A stretch of DNA of 64,000 nucleotides from Aricia agestis (taxonomy: Eukaryota; Arthropoda; Insecta; Lepidoptera; Lycaenidae): contig NC_056422.1 of the NCBI RefSeq assembly GCF_905147365.1, forward strand, positions 9,922,501-9,986,500. The letters are read 5' to 3'. This document shows, one piece after another, positions 34,867-49,800 of the stretch. Both the position numbers and the translations under genes were made by a program. The notes under the pieces were generated by a model. That model ran no database searches. It had not been told where the DNA came from and saw only the letters and a list, made by a program, of their open reading frames with translations. Every line of letters starts with the position of its first letter. Within the stretch, counting starts at the first letter, position 1.

Positions 34867-37800
34867 CGATAAATCGATCTAGCTAGGAATCTTTTCTAGA
34901 AAATGTCATTTTATTCGTGTTTTATTGAATATCGAGCCAAGCTCGGTCAAACAGCTAGTAATAATATTATGCTAAGATTTTCTAAAACTACGCAACGGTA
35001 TTTGATGCGTTTATTTTAAAGAGTGTTTCAAGAGGAAACTCTATATTCATAATATAGTAAAGTAGGCATTAATTTGAAAGAAAAATCAGTTGAGAAATTA
35101 ATTAGCCTTAAGTCTTAACAGGGCTATTTCCCACAAATGTTTAATGCGTAAAAGGTAAAACATGTTACAATTTTCAGTGGAATCCTATTGAATATTTTCT
35201 CAGAAACTTTCTTAACTAGCAAAAATATCGTATAAGCAATTACTCTTTCGACAATAGATCGAAAAACACTCGTATGAATTATCCTGTTATACCAAAAAGA
35301 CGTATAAACGCATATTTCTAGATTATATTGCATCGAAAGCTTTTTGGCTGTATAAACAACTCAAGTAAACGTTTACTCGGCAGGCAGGCATTCACTCGAT
35401 AATTCTATTATACCTATTATCTTCCAATTACGTTTACATCCCCATAACTCATACAGAAGAAGAAGTTTTTTGAAAGCGATTGAATTGCCACACCACCTTT
35501 TATAGCTCTATCATTCGACATTTAATTCCGAGGATGATATTGTAGAGCAAAGGCAATTCATTGGCATGGCAGTTGCTATTTCAGCACTCAATGTTATATG
35601 ATAGCTTCTAGGAGGCTTTTATTTGACTTATATTCCGAAGTTGAGAAAACATCTTATCTGACATATAGACTAATAAATACTGTTCCATAGGTGTTTGATA
35701 TTAGATATAATATATATCATATTTAGTATTTCTTTGTTATAAAATTTATATTCAAATAGTTTACCGTTTTACTACACGAGGATTATCATTACACAAGAGC
35801 AACCCTAAACAAGCTGTAATGAGCCCACTTTCATAATTAAATAATTATTACATTTGATTTACTTTTTACAATAAAATTGTGCGGCTCGCGAACGGAATAA
35901 GGGAGGGAAGGGAAGGGAATAGGGTAGGGGATTGGGCCTCCGGTAAACTTACTCACTCGGCGAAACACAGCGCAAGCGCTGTTTCACGCCGGTTTACTTT
36001 AATATTACTTTTTACAAACATAATCTCTATTATATAAACGAAACGATGCATTTTGTTTGTGCCAAATCTGAATTTCTATTCCCTTCCCTTCCCTTCCCTA
36101 CCCTCCCCTATTACCCTATTCCCTCTTAAAAGGTCGGCAACGCACTTGCAGCTCTTCTGATGCTGCGAGTGTCCATGGGCGATGGAAGTTGCTTTCCATC
36201 AGGTGACCCATTTGCTCGTTTGCCCCCTTATTTCATTAAAAAAAAAGTAATATTAAAGTAATGCTGCTATAAGAGCTCATGGTGGCAGAAATTAATTTAT
36301 TATAATTACTTTTTTGACGACAGAATTCCTATAAAACGGTAAATAATAATCACTGTTTCTAATAGTAGATAATATCGTAGGTACACTATACGTACTACCT
36401 TTTGTTTCAATAATTGAACTCATAAAGCAAAATTTTCCGTAATTATAAAACGCTTTAATAAAAAACCCCACGCCCATAAAATCACCGAAATTCAATAAGC
36501 ATGGGATATTTGGATAAAAATTTTGTTCGGAAATAGTGCAAGTAATAAATCGAGTCTGCGGTGGCCACTCTTTTCAGCGGCTCACTTTTATACTTCCATT
36601 TTGATCACTTGATCGAAAAGTTAAAAATTTATTGCCGGGGAAGTTTTCAATTTTTCGGCGAATCAATTTTCGCAGACAACGGGCGAGCGAAACAATCTAT
36701 CAAAACAGAACCGTGTAATTTCATATCGCTATTTTCGGCCAAATCAAATTACGCTTTAAACGGTTTTTACAACGTCAAAGTACCAAATGAGCACTCGATT
36801 TAAAATGGCACTCGAAGAGTTCAAAAGAGCGGCTCGTCCGCAACATATCATGCCGCGTCACAAACAACGGCCCGACCACTTCATCACGGCATAACGCCGG
36901 TAATAAAAAAAACATTTCCATCTGCGAAAAAACCACAGTTAATATTAAATGACCGTCCGTCAAAGCCGTATTGTAGACCGTTTCGCTGCCCGCTCGCTGC
37001 GGGATGCGGCCGATACCGATTTTGTGATTTTTCCACCCATCACCCCCCGTCGGGTGGTCGGGGCGAGTGACATGTAAGCTTTAATGGGGCCTGAACCGGC
37101 ACGCCGCTGGCTACACGCGAAAAAAACTGAAAAAGCCTCATTCATACGTGATTTCATGTGTAGGCTACTTTCTGCGGGCGCGCTGGGCTCGTTAAAAATG
37201 GAGGTCCGACACGAGTTGGGCCTGTTGTGGCCCGGCCGAGTTTATTAACGCGGCCTGGGAGGACCGGCATTAGCGCGAGTGTTACACGACGAATATTAAA
37301 AACGAACAGGTATCATTATTATGTTTAAGAGCTCACCTGACTCTAAAAATCAAACATCGTCCTTCTCTCTTCACACTCACGCCCGTCTTTCATATGCCAG
37401 GCGAAAAAGGACGGCGCGGAATTAGTTAGTTTTACTTGAATAAAAGACGAACTATAATGATTTTGAAAAAAGTTTTTTGAGCAAATTTAGGTTTTATCGA
37501 TACCTTTTTAGATATTAAAAAATATTAAAGAAAAGACAGCAAACTTCGAAGATCCAAGCAAAAATGTGTATAAAACAAGGTTTTTTGTAAAATAGAAACT
37601 ATCGAGCATTTTTTGAGTAATCGTGTTTTCGTCTTGAGCATTTAATCTTCATGAACTGAAGTTACTTGTGTCAAAAAATCAGTTTTCTAGACCTTACAGA
37701 TTTTGAGATCTAGGTTAATGTATGTAGTCAAGTTAGGGTCATATGGGCTCTTAAACACCTTCAGGGACAAGGTTTTGAGGTTATGTTTTGTTTCCTGCAA

Positions 37801-40800
37801 CTAGTGTTATGGTCAGATCGTGATTATTTCTAGTCTTATTATGCGTCGCTTTATATTTTCGACCGCACTCAGAGAGATTTAATGCTGATTTATGCTTACG
37901 TCAGCTACGTTTAAGTTTAATATAACGAAGATTTTGACATTTTCTGTCAAACTTAAGTACCTAATCATAATTAAACGCCTTTTGTGTTTCAAACTTTCGT
38001 TTTAAGTAACCTGTTTTAGCTATATCACAAGATATATTAACTACGTAATTTGAGTGTCTAGTAAATGAACTAGTGGCAACAATTCCTTGAGTAATCACGC
38101 GTTAGATAACCATTGGGCATAGCGTGAGATTTAGTCAAGCGAATACAGATTCAGTGCCTATTAACTCCTAGAATATAGACTAGTAATGGTTACAACTTAG
38201 AAATACTCCCGGGCTTAACCTATTATGAGACCTTGTATTTTAAAATAGTTTGAATTAGTTCGGTAAAATAAAAATTTGTTTTGATTCACATTGATATTTA
38301 CTATGAGAGAAATTTATCAATAAGCGGATAGCGGGTATACGCTATATTTTGGTCGGGCTATGTCTTAAGTCAAAGTAAGTTGGCTGGGCTTGCAATAACC
38401 GAATTAAATTACGTAGGTGACAGGTCCATGTGCTTATGAATCAATTTACCTGATATTACGCGTATTTCTGTTATTTGGTTGGGTAATGTCAAAGTAAAGG
38501 TATTATATTTTTAACTAGTACTCTTTTTTGTTTCACAGCGCCTTGCAATTAATCATGCAGCAGGCTCAAAAATCGTGAATCCTTAGACAAGAGAGTGATG
38601 TACGGTTCCGTGCCAGGCGGGCCCTAGCACTGCGGCGGGCTGGCAGGGCCCGACACGGGGCATCGTCGGGCCCCTTCTGAGGGTAAATTCCGAAATATAA
38701 CCCAGTACACTCTCTAGCACTGATGACGTCATGAATCGACGCCATACTGTTGATTCGTTCCGAATTTTCGAAAATTCTGGTAAGTGTGTCTCATATTTTT
38801 CAAACTTTTTATTCAACCTTTTGGGATAATATCATTATTGCAAAATATTTTTCGTTAGTTTCAGACACCAGTAGCTCACCATTATGGCGTCGTCGAGTTA
38901 GATTCAAGACGTCATTCGCTCTGGTCATTACACTGTGTAATATTTCGGAACTCCCGCTAAATAAATAACCCCTACTTAATGCCCCCCGTACACGACGCCG
39001 TTTTTACGAGCTCACAATATCCTACTTCTGCAACACGCTAACTGACGCCAGATTGATTTACACAAGGGTTTATGATGGGTTAAAAACACACCTCCGCGAG
39101 TAACCGCTATTATTTTCGCCTTAATGTTTTGTTTCTTTGTTGCGGGTATTTATTAGGTTTTGGGGTTCAGGTTTTGTAAAGTTGTAACCCTTGAAATATC
39201 ATATTTTATCTGGTATTTTGATACGACCGCAAATATTTATCATAATGGTTTAAGTATCTACAAAATGATGATGAGAAAGAAGGCGTTTGCATGCATTGTG
39301 GATGATTTATACAGTGTCTTATTAGTTATTAGTGAAGTAATCACTCTTCAAATATTGTCCAACATAACACCTAGGACATAATTCTAAATGCCGTATAGTT
39401 GTCCAAGGACATACGTCATTCTGACAGCAGTTTTCCTAATCCAAGGGATTAATATGATGACGTCAGAATAATTGACCATGTGCAGGTTTCTTCACGATGT
39501 TGTACCAAGTATGCGGACGGCTGTATTTGATATCTCAAACGTGTCATCGAACCCACACCATGTCGAGTGCGATAGGTTACGAATACTCTAAAAGATTACT
39601 CATAACCACTTAAGCAAAACCCATAACAAACTTTAGAAAATATTATATACTCAGTACAGCTCTCTTTAGTTCCCAAACAGTAATTAAATAATAACCCTCG
39701 AACATACGTTCAAGAATTAGATACTAAGTGCAGTATGTCGCGACTGCACTCCGAAGAATCTAAGTCCAATTTATACGGAGACAGCATAGGGTGGATACGA
39801 CGATATTATGACGTCACATATCACGCGCGTAGCACGTGCTACGAACGTGCTACGAATAACGAAATACGAATATAATACTAAGTTGTTCTACTATTTATTT
39901 TTTTACTCTTGAGGCATAATATTTATACCAGTCAACCTTTAGGCGTTCAGAACAGCAAAATTGGTGAAGATCCAATAATGTGAGAAGATGAAAATATTAA
40001 TAACTAGATGACGCCCGCAACTCCGTTGCGCCAAAATTCGTTTATCGCGCAGGAACCGTACATTTTCCGGGATCAAAAGTATCCTATGTCCTTTCCCGGG
40101 ACTCAAAGTATCTCCATGCCAAATTTCAGCAGCATCGGTTTAGCGGTTTGAGCGTGAAGAGGTAACAGACAGACAGACACACTTTCGCATTTATAATATT
40201 AGTATAGATATTTTTACCTTTCCGTTTTGTTATTTTCAAGGTCAAAATAGGCTTTATTTTTCTTATTTTTATTAATTTAAGTAATATAATCACAGCTTCT
40301 TAGAGTGTACCACATAAGCAGGTGATATAAGCCTGCAAGGTTCGTGTCTTACATTAAAGCAAAAAAATATTAGAACTATAAAACCATATTTGCTTCATTA
40401 ACTTTTTCTTTTTACAGATTTTAATGATTCTTTCTTTTAATAGGAAAGAGAATATATTGTAAAGATTGCCCCATGATAAGGAAATACGCCAGATATTCTT
40501 AAAATATATTTTATTGTTTGAAGGCTTTACACATGATATGACCTAAGGCCTTCCTTCCCATATTGTTATTCGTTTTCAAATAATTAATTTTAGTATGTTT
40601 CAAGATTAAAATTTATGTTTACTACAGATCGCCCAGTGGTCAAAATTCGACCTCAAATAAAAAATTAAATTATAAAATATTTCAAAGGTGAATGCCCAAA
40701 AATGTATGGACCAAAAACCCGTAATCGATTCAAACCATTTATATGGGACATAATAAAGACTACATCTACGGTATCCCAAATACAATGTCTTTTTTGGATT

Positions 40801-43800
40801 AAACAATCACCAAGTCTTTAAAAACGATCGTAACCAATTGACTTTTCTTATAGGAATCTAGGATATTTAGGACGACATGATGCTACAAACGATATTGTGA
40901 CGATTAGGACGTAGTAAAAACACATTTATATTTGTCTACTGATTCTTATATTCATGTATCTAATATTAAAATATTTATCACTTTTATATCTAAAAATATA
41001 GAATGTCAGTTTGGTATAGAAATGGTATAATCTGTACAATGTATTTTTAACGATTATAACATGATATCAGTTAACTATCTACGTCTTTTCGAAAATAAAA
41101 GGGCAAACGAGCAAACGGGTCACCTGATAGAAAGCAATAAACAAAAAAAATATACGTGGGAGAGCCATGCTTCGGCACGAATGGGCCGGCTCGACCGGAG
41201 AAATACCACGTTCTCACAGAAAACCGGCGTGAAACAGCGCTTGCGCTGTGTTTCGCTGAGTGAGTGAGTTTACCGGAGGCCCAATTCCCTTTCCTATCCT
41301 CCCCTATTCCTTTCCATTCCCATCCCTACCCTCCCCTATTACCCTATTCCCTCTTAAAAGGCCGGCAACGCACCTACAGCTCTTCTGATGCTGCGAGTGT
41401 CCATGGGCGACGGAAGTTGCTTTCCATCACGTGACCCGTTTGCTCGTTTGCCCCCTTCTTTCATAAAAAAAAAAAAAAAAACCATCACTCATGGACACTC
41501 GCAACATTAGTAGAGCTACAGGTGTGTTTAAGAGGGAATACGCTTTCTTCCGAAAAACGTACGGTGGAAGACTGGCACTCATCAAAGTGATGAGGTTGGT
41601 ATATTTTTTTGCGTGGAACGAGTGCGAAAAGTTGCAGGAGGTATGATTCCGAACAATTCCTCAGAGCACTCCCCGTGATACAACCGGTACAGAATACAGT
41701 GAAAAGCCACGTGTGATTTAGTTTACTCATAAAATATATAATATAAGACATCTCTTTTTAGGGTTTCGTAGTCAACAAGGAACTCTTATAGTTTCTGTCT
41801 GTCAGTCCGTCTGTCCGTCCGCCCGTCTGTCTGTCCGTCTGTCTGTCCGCGGATTTGCTCAGAGACTATAGGACCTACAAAGCTGTAATTCGGCATGAAT
41901 GCACATATATTAATGATGCCGACAAAATGGTATATAAGATCTTTAAAAAAATGTTTAAGGTAAGTACCTCCCCTACACATATTTTAGCGGGGATGAATTT
42001 TTTTTCGCGTCCACCCCACCGTGTGAGGTGTCGTTGGATATGTTTTTTAAAAATATTATGAGTATAACATATTATCATTTCCCGATTTAGAGATGTGAAA
42101 TATGAAGTTTCAAAGTGGAAAAAAAGTCCTGCAGTGTCCCCCTTCTACTAGCTAAACGGTTACTTCTGGAAAAATATTCACGGGAGTAGGAAAGATGCTG
42201 AATTTAAAAGAAAAACTATCACGGCTAAGAAGACTTCATAAGTTTTAAGTAGAGTAATAGTCGATCAACTAAAAAATGTTACTATTCGGAGAAGTATTAA
42301 AGGAATTTATAATTTAAATTCCTTTAAAAACGTAACTGAGATGATGTTGTTAGTAATATATAACATGTTATAAAAATATATGTACATTCATTGACCATTC
42401 AAAAAATATCAAAAACTAGCGGTACTACGGAACCTTATATTGCGCGTGGCCCGACACGCACTTGGCCGGTTTTGATTTTATTTTCTCTAAATTGTATATT
42501 CTTATACAATGATATTCTATGTTACTAACGTAACTAGATTGGAAGTTTACGGTAGCAACGCGTTGCCACTTCGAAGATGCCTGCAGGCATATCTCACATA
42601 CATAATGACATAACGAATATATGACTTGACATTGTCTTTTGAACAAAAAAGTGGTTACGCATTTCTGAGAATCTTTTGTAAGACATTGCTACTCTAGTAT
42701 TTTAGAAACTCATTGTTCTTATACGTGTCACCATCATTTTTAACACAAAATCAAAGGAAAACACAAAAACAAAGGAAGAAACTACATAGTTGATTCAAAG
42801 CGCTGTCTCAAAATCTCGGATTTATTTTTTCAAATCATCCGTTTCGGTTATGGTTTTTAATAAAATGAGTTACATATTTACAATCTACTATTAATGGTCT
42901 AGTTTGCTGTATATAAATTATTTTAATCGACTATGGGTTTTTTTTGGGCATTCACCTTTCAACGCTTTTCTATTGATATTCTGTTGTCAAAATATTGAAT
43001 TTATTATTTTTTAGACATAGTTCCTGCGACGACGGTATCAGATTAATAAAGTCAAATGATGACAGACTGGCCGTGTAATAATTGTCTAACAGTATTTAAG
43101 ATTCAATAAAAAAATATTTTTAGGGTTCCGTACCCAAAGGTTAAAAATGGGATCCTGTTACTAAGACTTCTTTGTCTGTCCGTCTGTCTGTCCGTATGTC
43201 TGCCTCCAGGCTGTATCTCAAGAACCGTTATAGCTAAATTTCTGAAATTTTCACAGATTGTGTATATCTGTTGCCGCTATAACAATAAATACTGAAAACA
43301 AATAAAATTTAACAAATTAAAGTTTGTTGTATGGTTAAATTAAAATTTAATTTAACCCATACAACAAACATGATTTTTTTGGCCTTTTTTGCTCGATATC
43401 AATGACAACAGGCAGGCAAATGAAATTTTCACAGAATCCTTAATAATTAGTATATAAGATTAGGTCATCAGGGTGTGATCGATGTTGAATGTCAGCAAAG
43501 CTATTACTTACATAATATATTATTAGAATTTTTATATATTTGTTAATAATAATAATTAATTTGCTACTATATTAGAATACAAGAAATATTAATTAAAATA
43601 CTCGGAAAAAATAATTTTCATACAGTATCCAATCATAATAATTATTATGAATACGGTTCCCGGAATTAAGATTTTCAATATGAATTAAGCCTTAAAAATA
43701 TCTTTAAAAAAAATGTTTACCCTGACAACATAAATTCAACAGCCTTTATTACGAATTTACTGACACCGATTAAAATATTAAAATCAAACCAGCATCACAT

Positions 43801-46800
43801 ACATACATACATTTAAACGTACCAAAATATCGCCTAAGAAAAAACTTTCTGCCGCACTCAGAGCCCTACGGGAGCCCTAGAACATTTTTTTTAATTACTA
43901 TCAAGCAATTTTTTTGTGAGTAGCTTCATTTTGATAAAACAAACAACATTTTTATTTGTGAAAAATCTTGAAAGTGGTAGCTAACAGAAATAGAAAGAAT
44001 TTCATACTTTGAATTGATGGTCCTAAAATATGGACTGTTTTATTTGTAGAACAATGTTACTCTTAAATTATATTAACTAATAACCTATCAATATACAAAA
44101 AATCTGCTCATTAGGGTTCCGTTATAGGGTTCTGTAATCAACAAAACTTGTTTGACTAGAGCTTGATAGTAATAAAAAAAATTGTTCTAGGGCTCCCGTA
44201 CTTACTATCGGCTCTAAGTGCGACAGAAAGTTTTTTCTATGGCGATATTTTGGCACTTTTAAATGTATGTACGTCTGTGATGCTGGTTTGTTTAAAAATC
44301 TTTGTTTTAAATATTTATCTTTTTTTCTTTTTCGAATATTAATTAGCCGTAATTGAATGAAGATTTTGACATGAGCCCCAAAAATTTTTCAAATTCATTA
44401 AATTGAACTTTAATCATAATTAAATGTCTCTAAGTGCGGCCGACAGCCTTTGTCATGCACAAAATTAAGGCATATCCACACTTTTCTGTCGGCGACGTCG
44501 CGCGAGGTGCGATCCAATTTGACAGCTGTCAGAGACACTCCGGCTATTACTCTAACGAGCTGCTAATGTCGCGGGCCGATCGACTGGATTAATACTGTAC
44601 TATTCATTATGGATCATGGTAATGGCTACTGAAGCCTAGATTATACAGGAATCCTTACTAATATTCTAAAATGTGAAAGTATCTGTCTGGATGTTACCTC
44701 TTCACGCTTAAACAACTAAACTGATATACATGTAATTTGGTGTGAATATACTGTAAGTGACGCGAAAAGAATATATATTATCATAGTTTTTATTCCGTAA
44801 AAAACATTTTTTAAATAAAACAAGAGGGCAAACAAGCAAACGGGTCACCTGATGGAAAGCAACTACTGTCGCCCATGGACAACCGCAACATCAGAAGAGC
44901 TGCACACGTGCGTTGCCGGACGGTAGGGAATACGCATTCTTCTTGAAGGTTTGCAGGTCGTATACAGCATGACTGGTGAGACATGTTCAATACTCGAGGA
45001 CGTGATATTTGGCGTGATATTAGTTGAAAAAAAACAATATCAATTGATCACTGAGTAAATGTAGCTTAAAGTTAAATAATTATTTACCCAACGCATGGAC
45101 ACCGCGCGCGGGAGGGGTAGCGCGCAGCGCGGGGCGCATGTCGCCGCGCCGGCCGCATAGTAATTTACTAAGTGTCCATGATTTATTTATTTTAAGGAAA
45201 ATTTGGTCAAAAATTAAGTACCTAATTATTTTATTAAATAATTATAATAAGAATCAAGTACCGAGTACTCTCCTTAAGTATTGATCATGTCAACTCATCA
45301 AGGTGATGGGGTTGGTATATTTTTCGCGTAGAGCGATGGCGAAAAATTGCAGGAGGTTATGATAAATGTTGGTAAAATGATTGGTTGTTGTGATAAATGA
45401 ACAGTGTTGCGGCTGTCATTTTATATTAAACATACTAGATGTCCCGCGCGGCTTCGCCCGCGTAAATTAGAAATTTTACAGAATCCGTAGGTACATTTTC
45501 CCATAAAAAATATTTCCCCCGTTTTTCCCACATTTTCCTGAGTTTCTTCTGTCGTATTAGTCTTAGAGTAATAATATAATATAACCTTCTCGATAAATGA
45601 TGAGTCTTACTCGATAAATGATCTATCTAACACTGAGATAAGTTTTTAAATCGGACCTGTAGTTTCTGAGATTGACGCGTTCAAGCAAACATACTCTTCA
45701 GGTTTATAATATTAGGTTGATATAGATTTTTTTTAATTATCGCTTGACAAACTCGAGTCTCGATCTAAAAGACTATGATATGGTAGTGATGATGATGATG
45801 ATGATGATGAAGAATGTAATTTGCATAGTAGCATATGCTTTCTGTTCTTAAAACAACGCCGAAACTCCCAAACTTGTATCTATAAAGAATCAGGAATTCT
45901 CTCAGCACCTTCCGAACCACAGTATACCAGGTATATCTCGGTGCAAAATCTTACTTGTTGGTAGCATATGCTTAGAATACTTCTCACGAAACCGAAGTCA
46001 CCATATGTTTCCCTATAAGTTTTGAGGAGTTCCCTCGATTACTTATGGATCCTTCATCAGATCATCACTTTTCTGAATATAATACCAAATTGGGATGATA
46101 CCCTATATACCAAAAGAAAAATTTTGAAAATCGGTTAACCAACGGCGGAGTAATCGTTGAATATAAGAAAACGAACATAACACCTCCCCCATTTTGAAAG
46201 TCGGTTAAAATTGTAGCCTATGTGTTATTTATTTAATATTTTAATCAGCACATGAATTGAATAACAAAATTTTTTTCAAATTAATCGTAGCACCATCTGT
46301 CAGGACAAACTAAAATTGAAATAGAATAATATTGAATGCGATGATAGCGCCGTCCGCCGGATCTAATGTAAAACATTCCAAAATCAACAACTCCTTATAA
46401 ATAAGAAATTAATTGAAAAAACATTTTCCAGTAGACCAAACTGTAAATCTAAACCATTCTCGAATCTCCACGAACACACACAAAAAATTTCATCAAAATT
46501 GGCCAAGATAAGATAAATCCGTTCAGCCGTTCTCGAGTTTTAGCGAGACTAACGAACAGCAATTGATTTTTATATATATAGATTTATCTTTCGATTTCTA
46601 TATAGTCTTATTAAAAAAATAATCGGACAGAGTAACAACTGAAGTTAGCTAAAATTGTGTTTATTTATGTACTATGTATTTTGAGACTATGCAATTTTGT
46701 CGCGTTCGCGATTCACTTTCACTTTTGTTGAGTTTCAGAACGCGATATTAGGTCCTCCAACGCGCACGCGAATTTGAACTTTATGCAGCGGTAATAAATT

Positions 46801-49800
46801 ACAAATTGACTCTCCATTTTATTTAGAAAACGTTTGTATGGGATATAGAAAAATGCTGTTTTGAGGATTTTCCCGGCAATTATTCGAATTTTTCTCACCT
46901 TTTAAACCTTCCCTAGACCTCCACGAATAATTCAAGACCAAGATAAGATAAATCCGTTCAGCCGTTCTCGAGTTTTAGCGAGACTAACGAACAGCAATTG
47001 ATTTTTATATATATAGATTAGTGCCCGCCGTATGTGAGGCACTTAGTGATAAATTAACTTTAATTATTGTTAACGAAAAATCTTATCATAAATCTGAAGA
47101 GTGTTTGTGTTATCTAATAGTGTGATTTTTTTGAGTTTAATGGTAGTCACAGATTGATTCATAGGCAGACCGCACCTGCTTAATTTAGTCTTCGTGATTT
47201 CTGTCAGCTAGGCTTGGGAAATCCGACTAAATATAGGCAGATGACGCACGTACATACGTGCATCATCTGCAGTCTGCCTATAAATCAATTTTTCTACTAC
47301 CTGCATTCGTAGTTTCATTGAAAGCACAAAATATACGTAGCATGGGATTAGAAGACGTCAATAGTATGAAGGGTTTGACAAACACGGATAGAATTTATTT
47401 CAAAATCTGTCATTAAAATAAAGTTACATAATAATTAAATCCTCGATTGCGGCCATTTCAAGGTTATTTTCTTACTAAACTCCACTCGGGCTAACTTGTC
47501 GCCAGCGGTCATTGACCCCCTGTCAAAAACCTGCCACTTTCCATATAAACCGCGATTGACAATGAAATGTTAGATATTGTCAATCGTGGTTTTATATGGA
47601 AAATGACAAGTTTTTGACAGGGAGTTAATGACCGCTAGCGACAAGTTAGCCCGAGTGGAGTATAGTACATTTTAGTCTATTACACGTAAGTGTAAAATGT
47701 GATTACTTTAATCTTTATAATACCTCGATCGTGGGAATCGCAGACACAATAGATTTTCAATTGTTATGCGAGCGCCGGGTGCCGCTTATACCTTTGCATT
47801 GTACAATTTACCATTACCATTACGACACTCATATTTTTTACCATGTTGTTGTAATTAAAAATTGTATGGTACATAATATGAAAAATTATTTTACTTTTAA
47901 TTTTAATTAAAGTTGATTTTACCTCAATTAATAGTAAATTATTACCACTCGAGACTGACGGCGACCATTGTTTGTGCAACGGGATAGCGATGGACGCTGC
48001 CATGGTGCCGTACTTATTCAGTTACTTCAATAAAAGAATATGGGCGAAATACTTAATATATTATATTATATAAGTATGAAATATATATATTATGGCAAAA
48101 CAACGTTTACCGGGACAGCTAGTCTTATATATAAAATTCTCGTGTCACAATGTTAGACCGCGTAGGTACTCCTCCGAAACGACTTTACTGATTTTAACCA
48201 AATTTTATATGCATATTCAGTGGGTCTGAGAATCGGCTACTGGGTACTTTTTATATTGATAAGTGCATTTGCTGAATCAATATTTTAGTAAATTATTACA
48301 ACTCGAGACTGACGGCGACCATTGTTTGTGGGACGGGATAGCGATGGACGTTGCCATGGTGACATACTTATTTAGTCACTTCAATAAAATAATATGGGCG
48401 AAATACTTTATATGGCAAAAAAAAAAAAAACGTTTGCCGGGACAGCTAGTAATATACAGGGTGTAACAAAAATAAGTGATAATACTTTAGGGTGTGTACG
48501 TGTTCCTTGTAGAGAGTTCACTGTGAAAGTAGCAGCGCTGAAATACCAAAAATTTTTTTCACTTTTGTATGGAGAAACTCGTGACGCTCGGGCCCTTGCC
48601 CATACAAAACGGAATATTTTTTTTCGTCTTTCAGAGCTGCTACTTTCACAGTGAACTCTCTACAAGGAACACGTACACACCCTAAAGTATTATCACTTAT
48701 TTTTGTTACACCCTGGATAAAATAAAATTCTAATGATGAGGTAGCGTTTTGACACAATGCATAGAACTTACGCAAGTTGCGGATTTTTGACGTGAGATTA
48801 CGTCGAGATTACGTTGAGATTACGTCCTTTAATTTTTAAAATAAGAAATATTTAACCAATCGAGTACAATAAAATTTTATATCTTATATATTTAAACGAG
48901 CAATTCTTGTTTTATCGAATACCGAGCAAAACTCGGTCAAACAGCTAGTATTTATGTATAATAAACTAGACGACGTCCGCAACTCCGTTGCGCCAAAATT
49001 CGTTTATCGTGGCGGAACCTTACATTTTTTCGGGATAAAAAAGTATCCTATGTCCTTTCCCGGGACTCAAAGTATCTCCATGCCAAATTTCAGCAAAATT
49101 GGTCCAGCGGTTTGGCCGTGAAGAGGTAACAGACAGACAGACAGACACACTTTCGCATTTGTAATATTAGTATGGATAGCACAAAACGAAATTCAAAAAC
49201 ATTCAAATTTGGAAAGCAAATCAATAGCGTGTAGACTGTAGACATTGATAGAGGTAGCGGCGGTTTCACACGATGCATAGTTACGCAAGTTGCGGCCCGC
49301 ACAGTTAGCAACTACCCTCCAACGAAATTGTAGTTTTACGCGGCCGGCCCGGGTCTACCGCTGCGGCCGCGTTATGGTTGACAAGGTTACCCTATACAAT
49401 ATAATACAGTAGTCTTCATATGAGACCATATTATTATCGGGCACGTATTTTGGCTTAATTTTTGATACCAAAGGGGTGAAACAAAGATAATTTTGTCACG
49501 TTTCTTGAAAAAGATCTTTTTTACCACAAAGATACCGTACCGTACAACTTTCTCTTTCGTCTTTGGGAATTGATTTTCAGATTTTCCAATTATATAGATT
49601 AAACTTTTTTAATACTTTACATTTTTTTTTGCAAAATTGTTCATGTTTATTACTTCTCAAACCCGTAGTAGGCATCATGTAAGACGTTAAGAAAAAAAAA
49701 TCATAAAATTCGTTCTGAAAACAACTATTTCATTTTGATTTCTGATTGAATATTATTGCTTATCATTGATTGAAGTCGCACACACCCCACGCGTAACTCT

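Noticed and set aside
34655..34882. Open frame of repeated Tyr-Ile
   Set aside because: Pure translation of the (TA)n tract; the same is true at 54131-54400.
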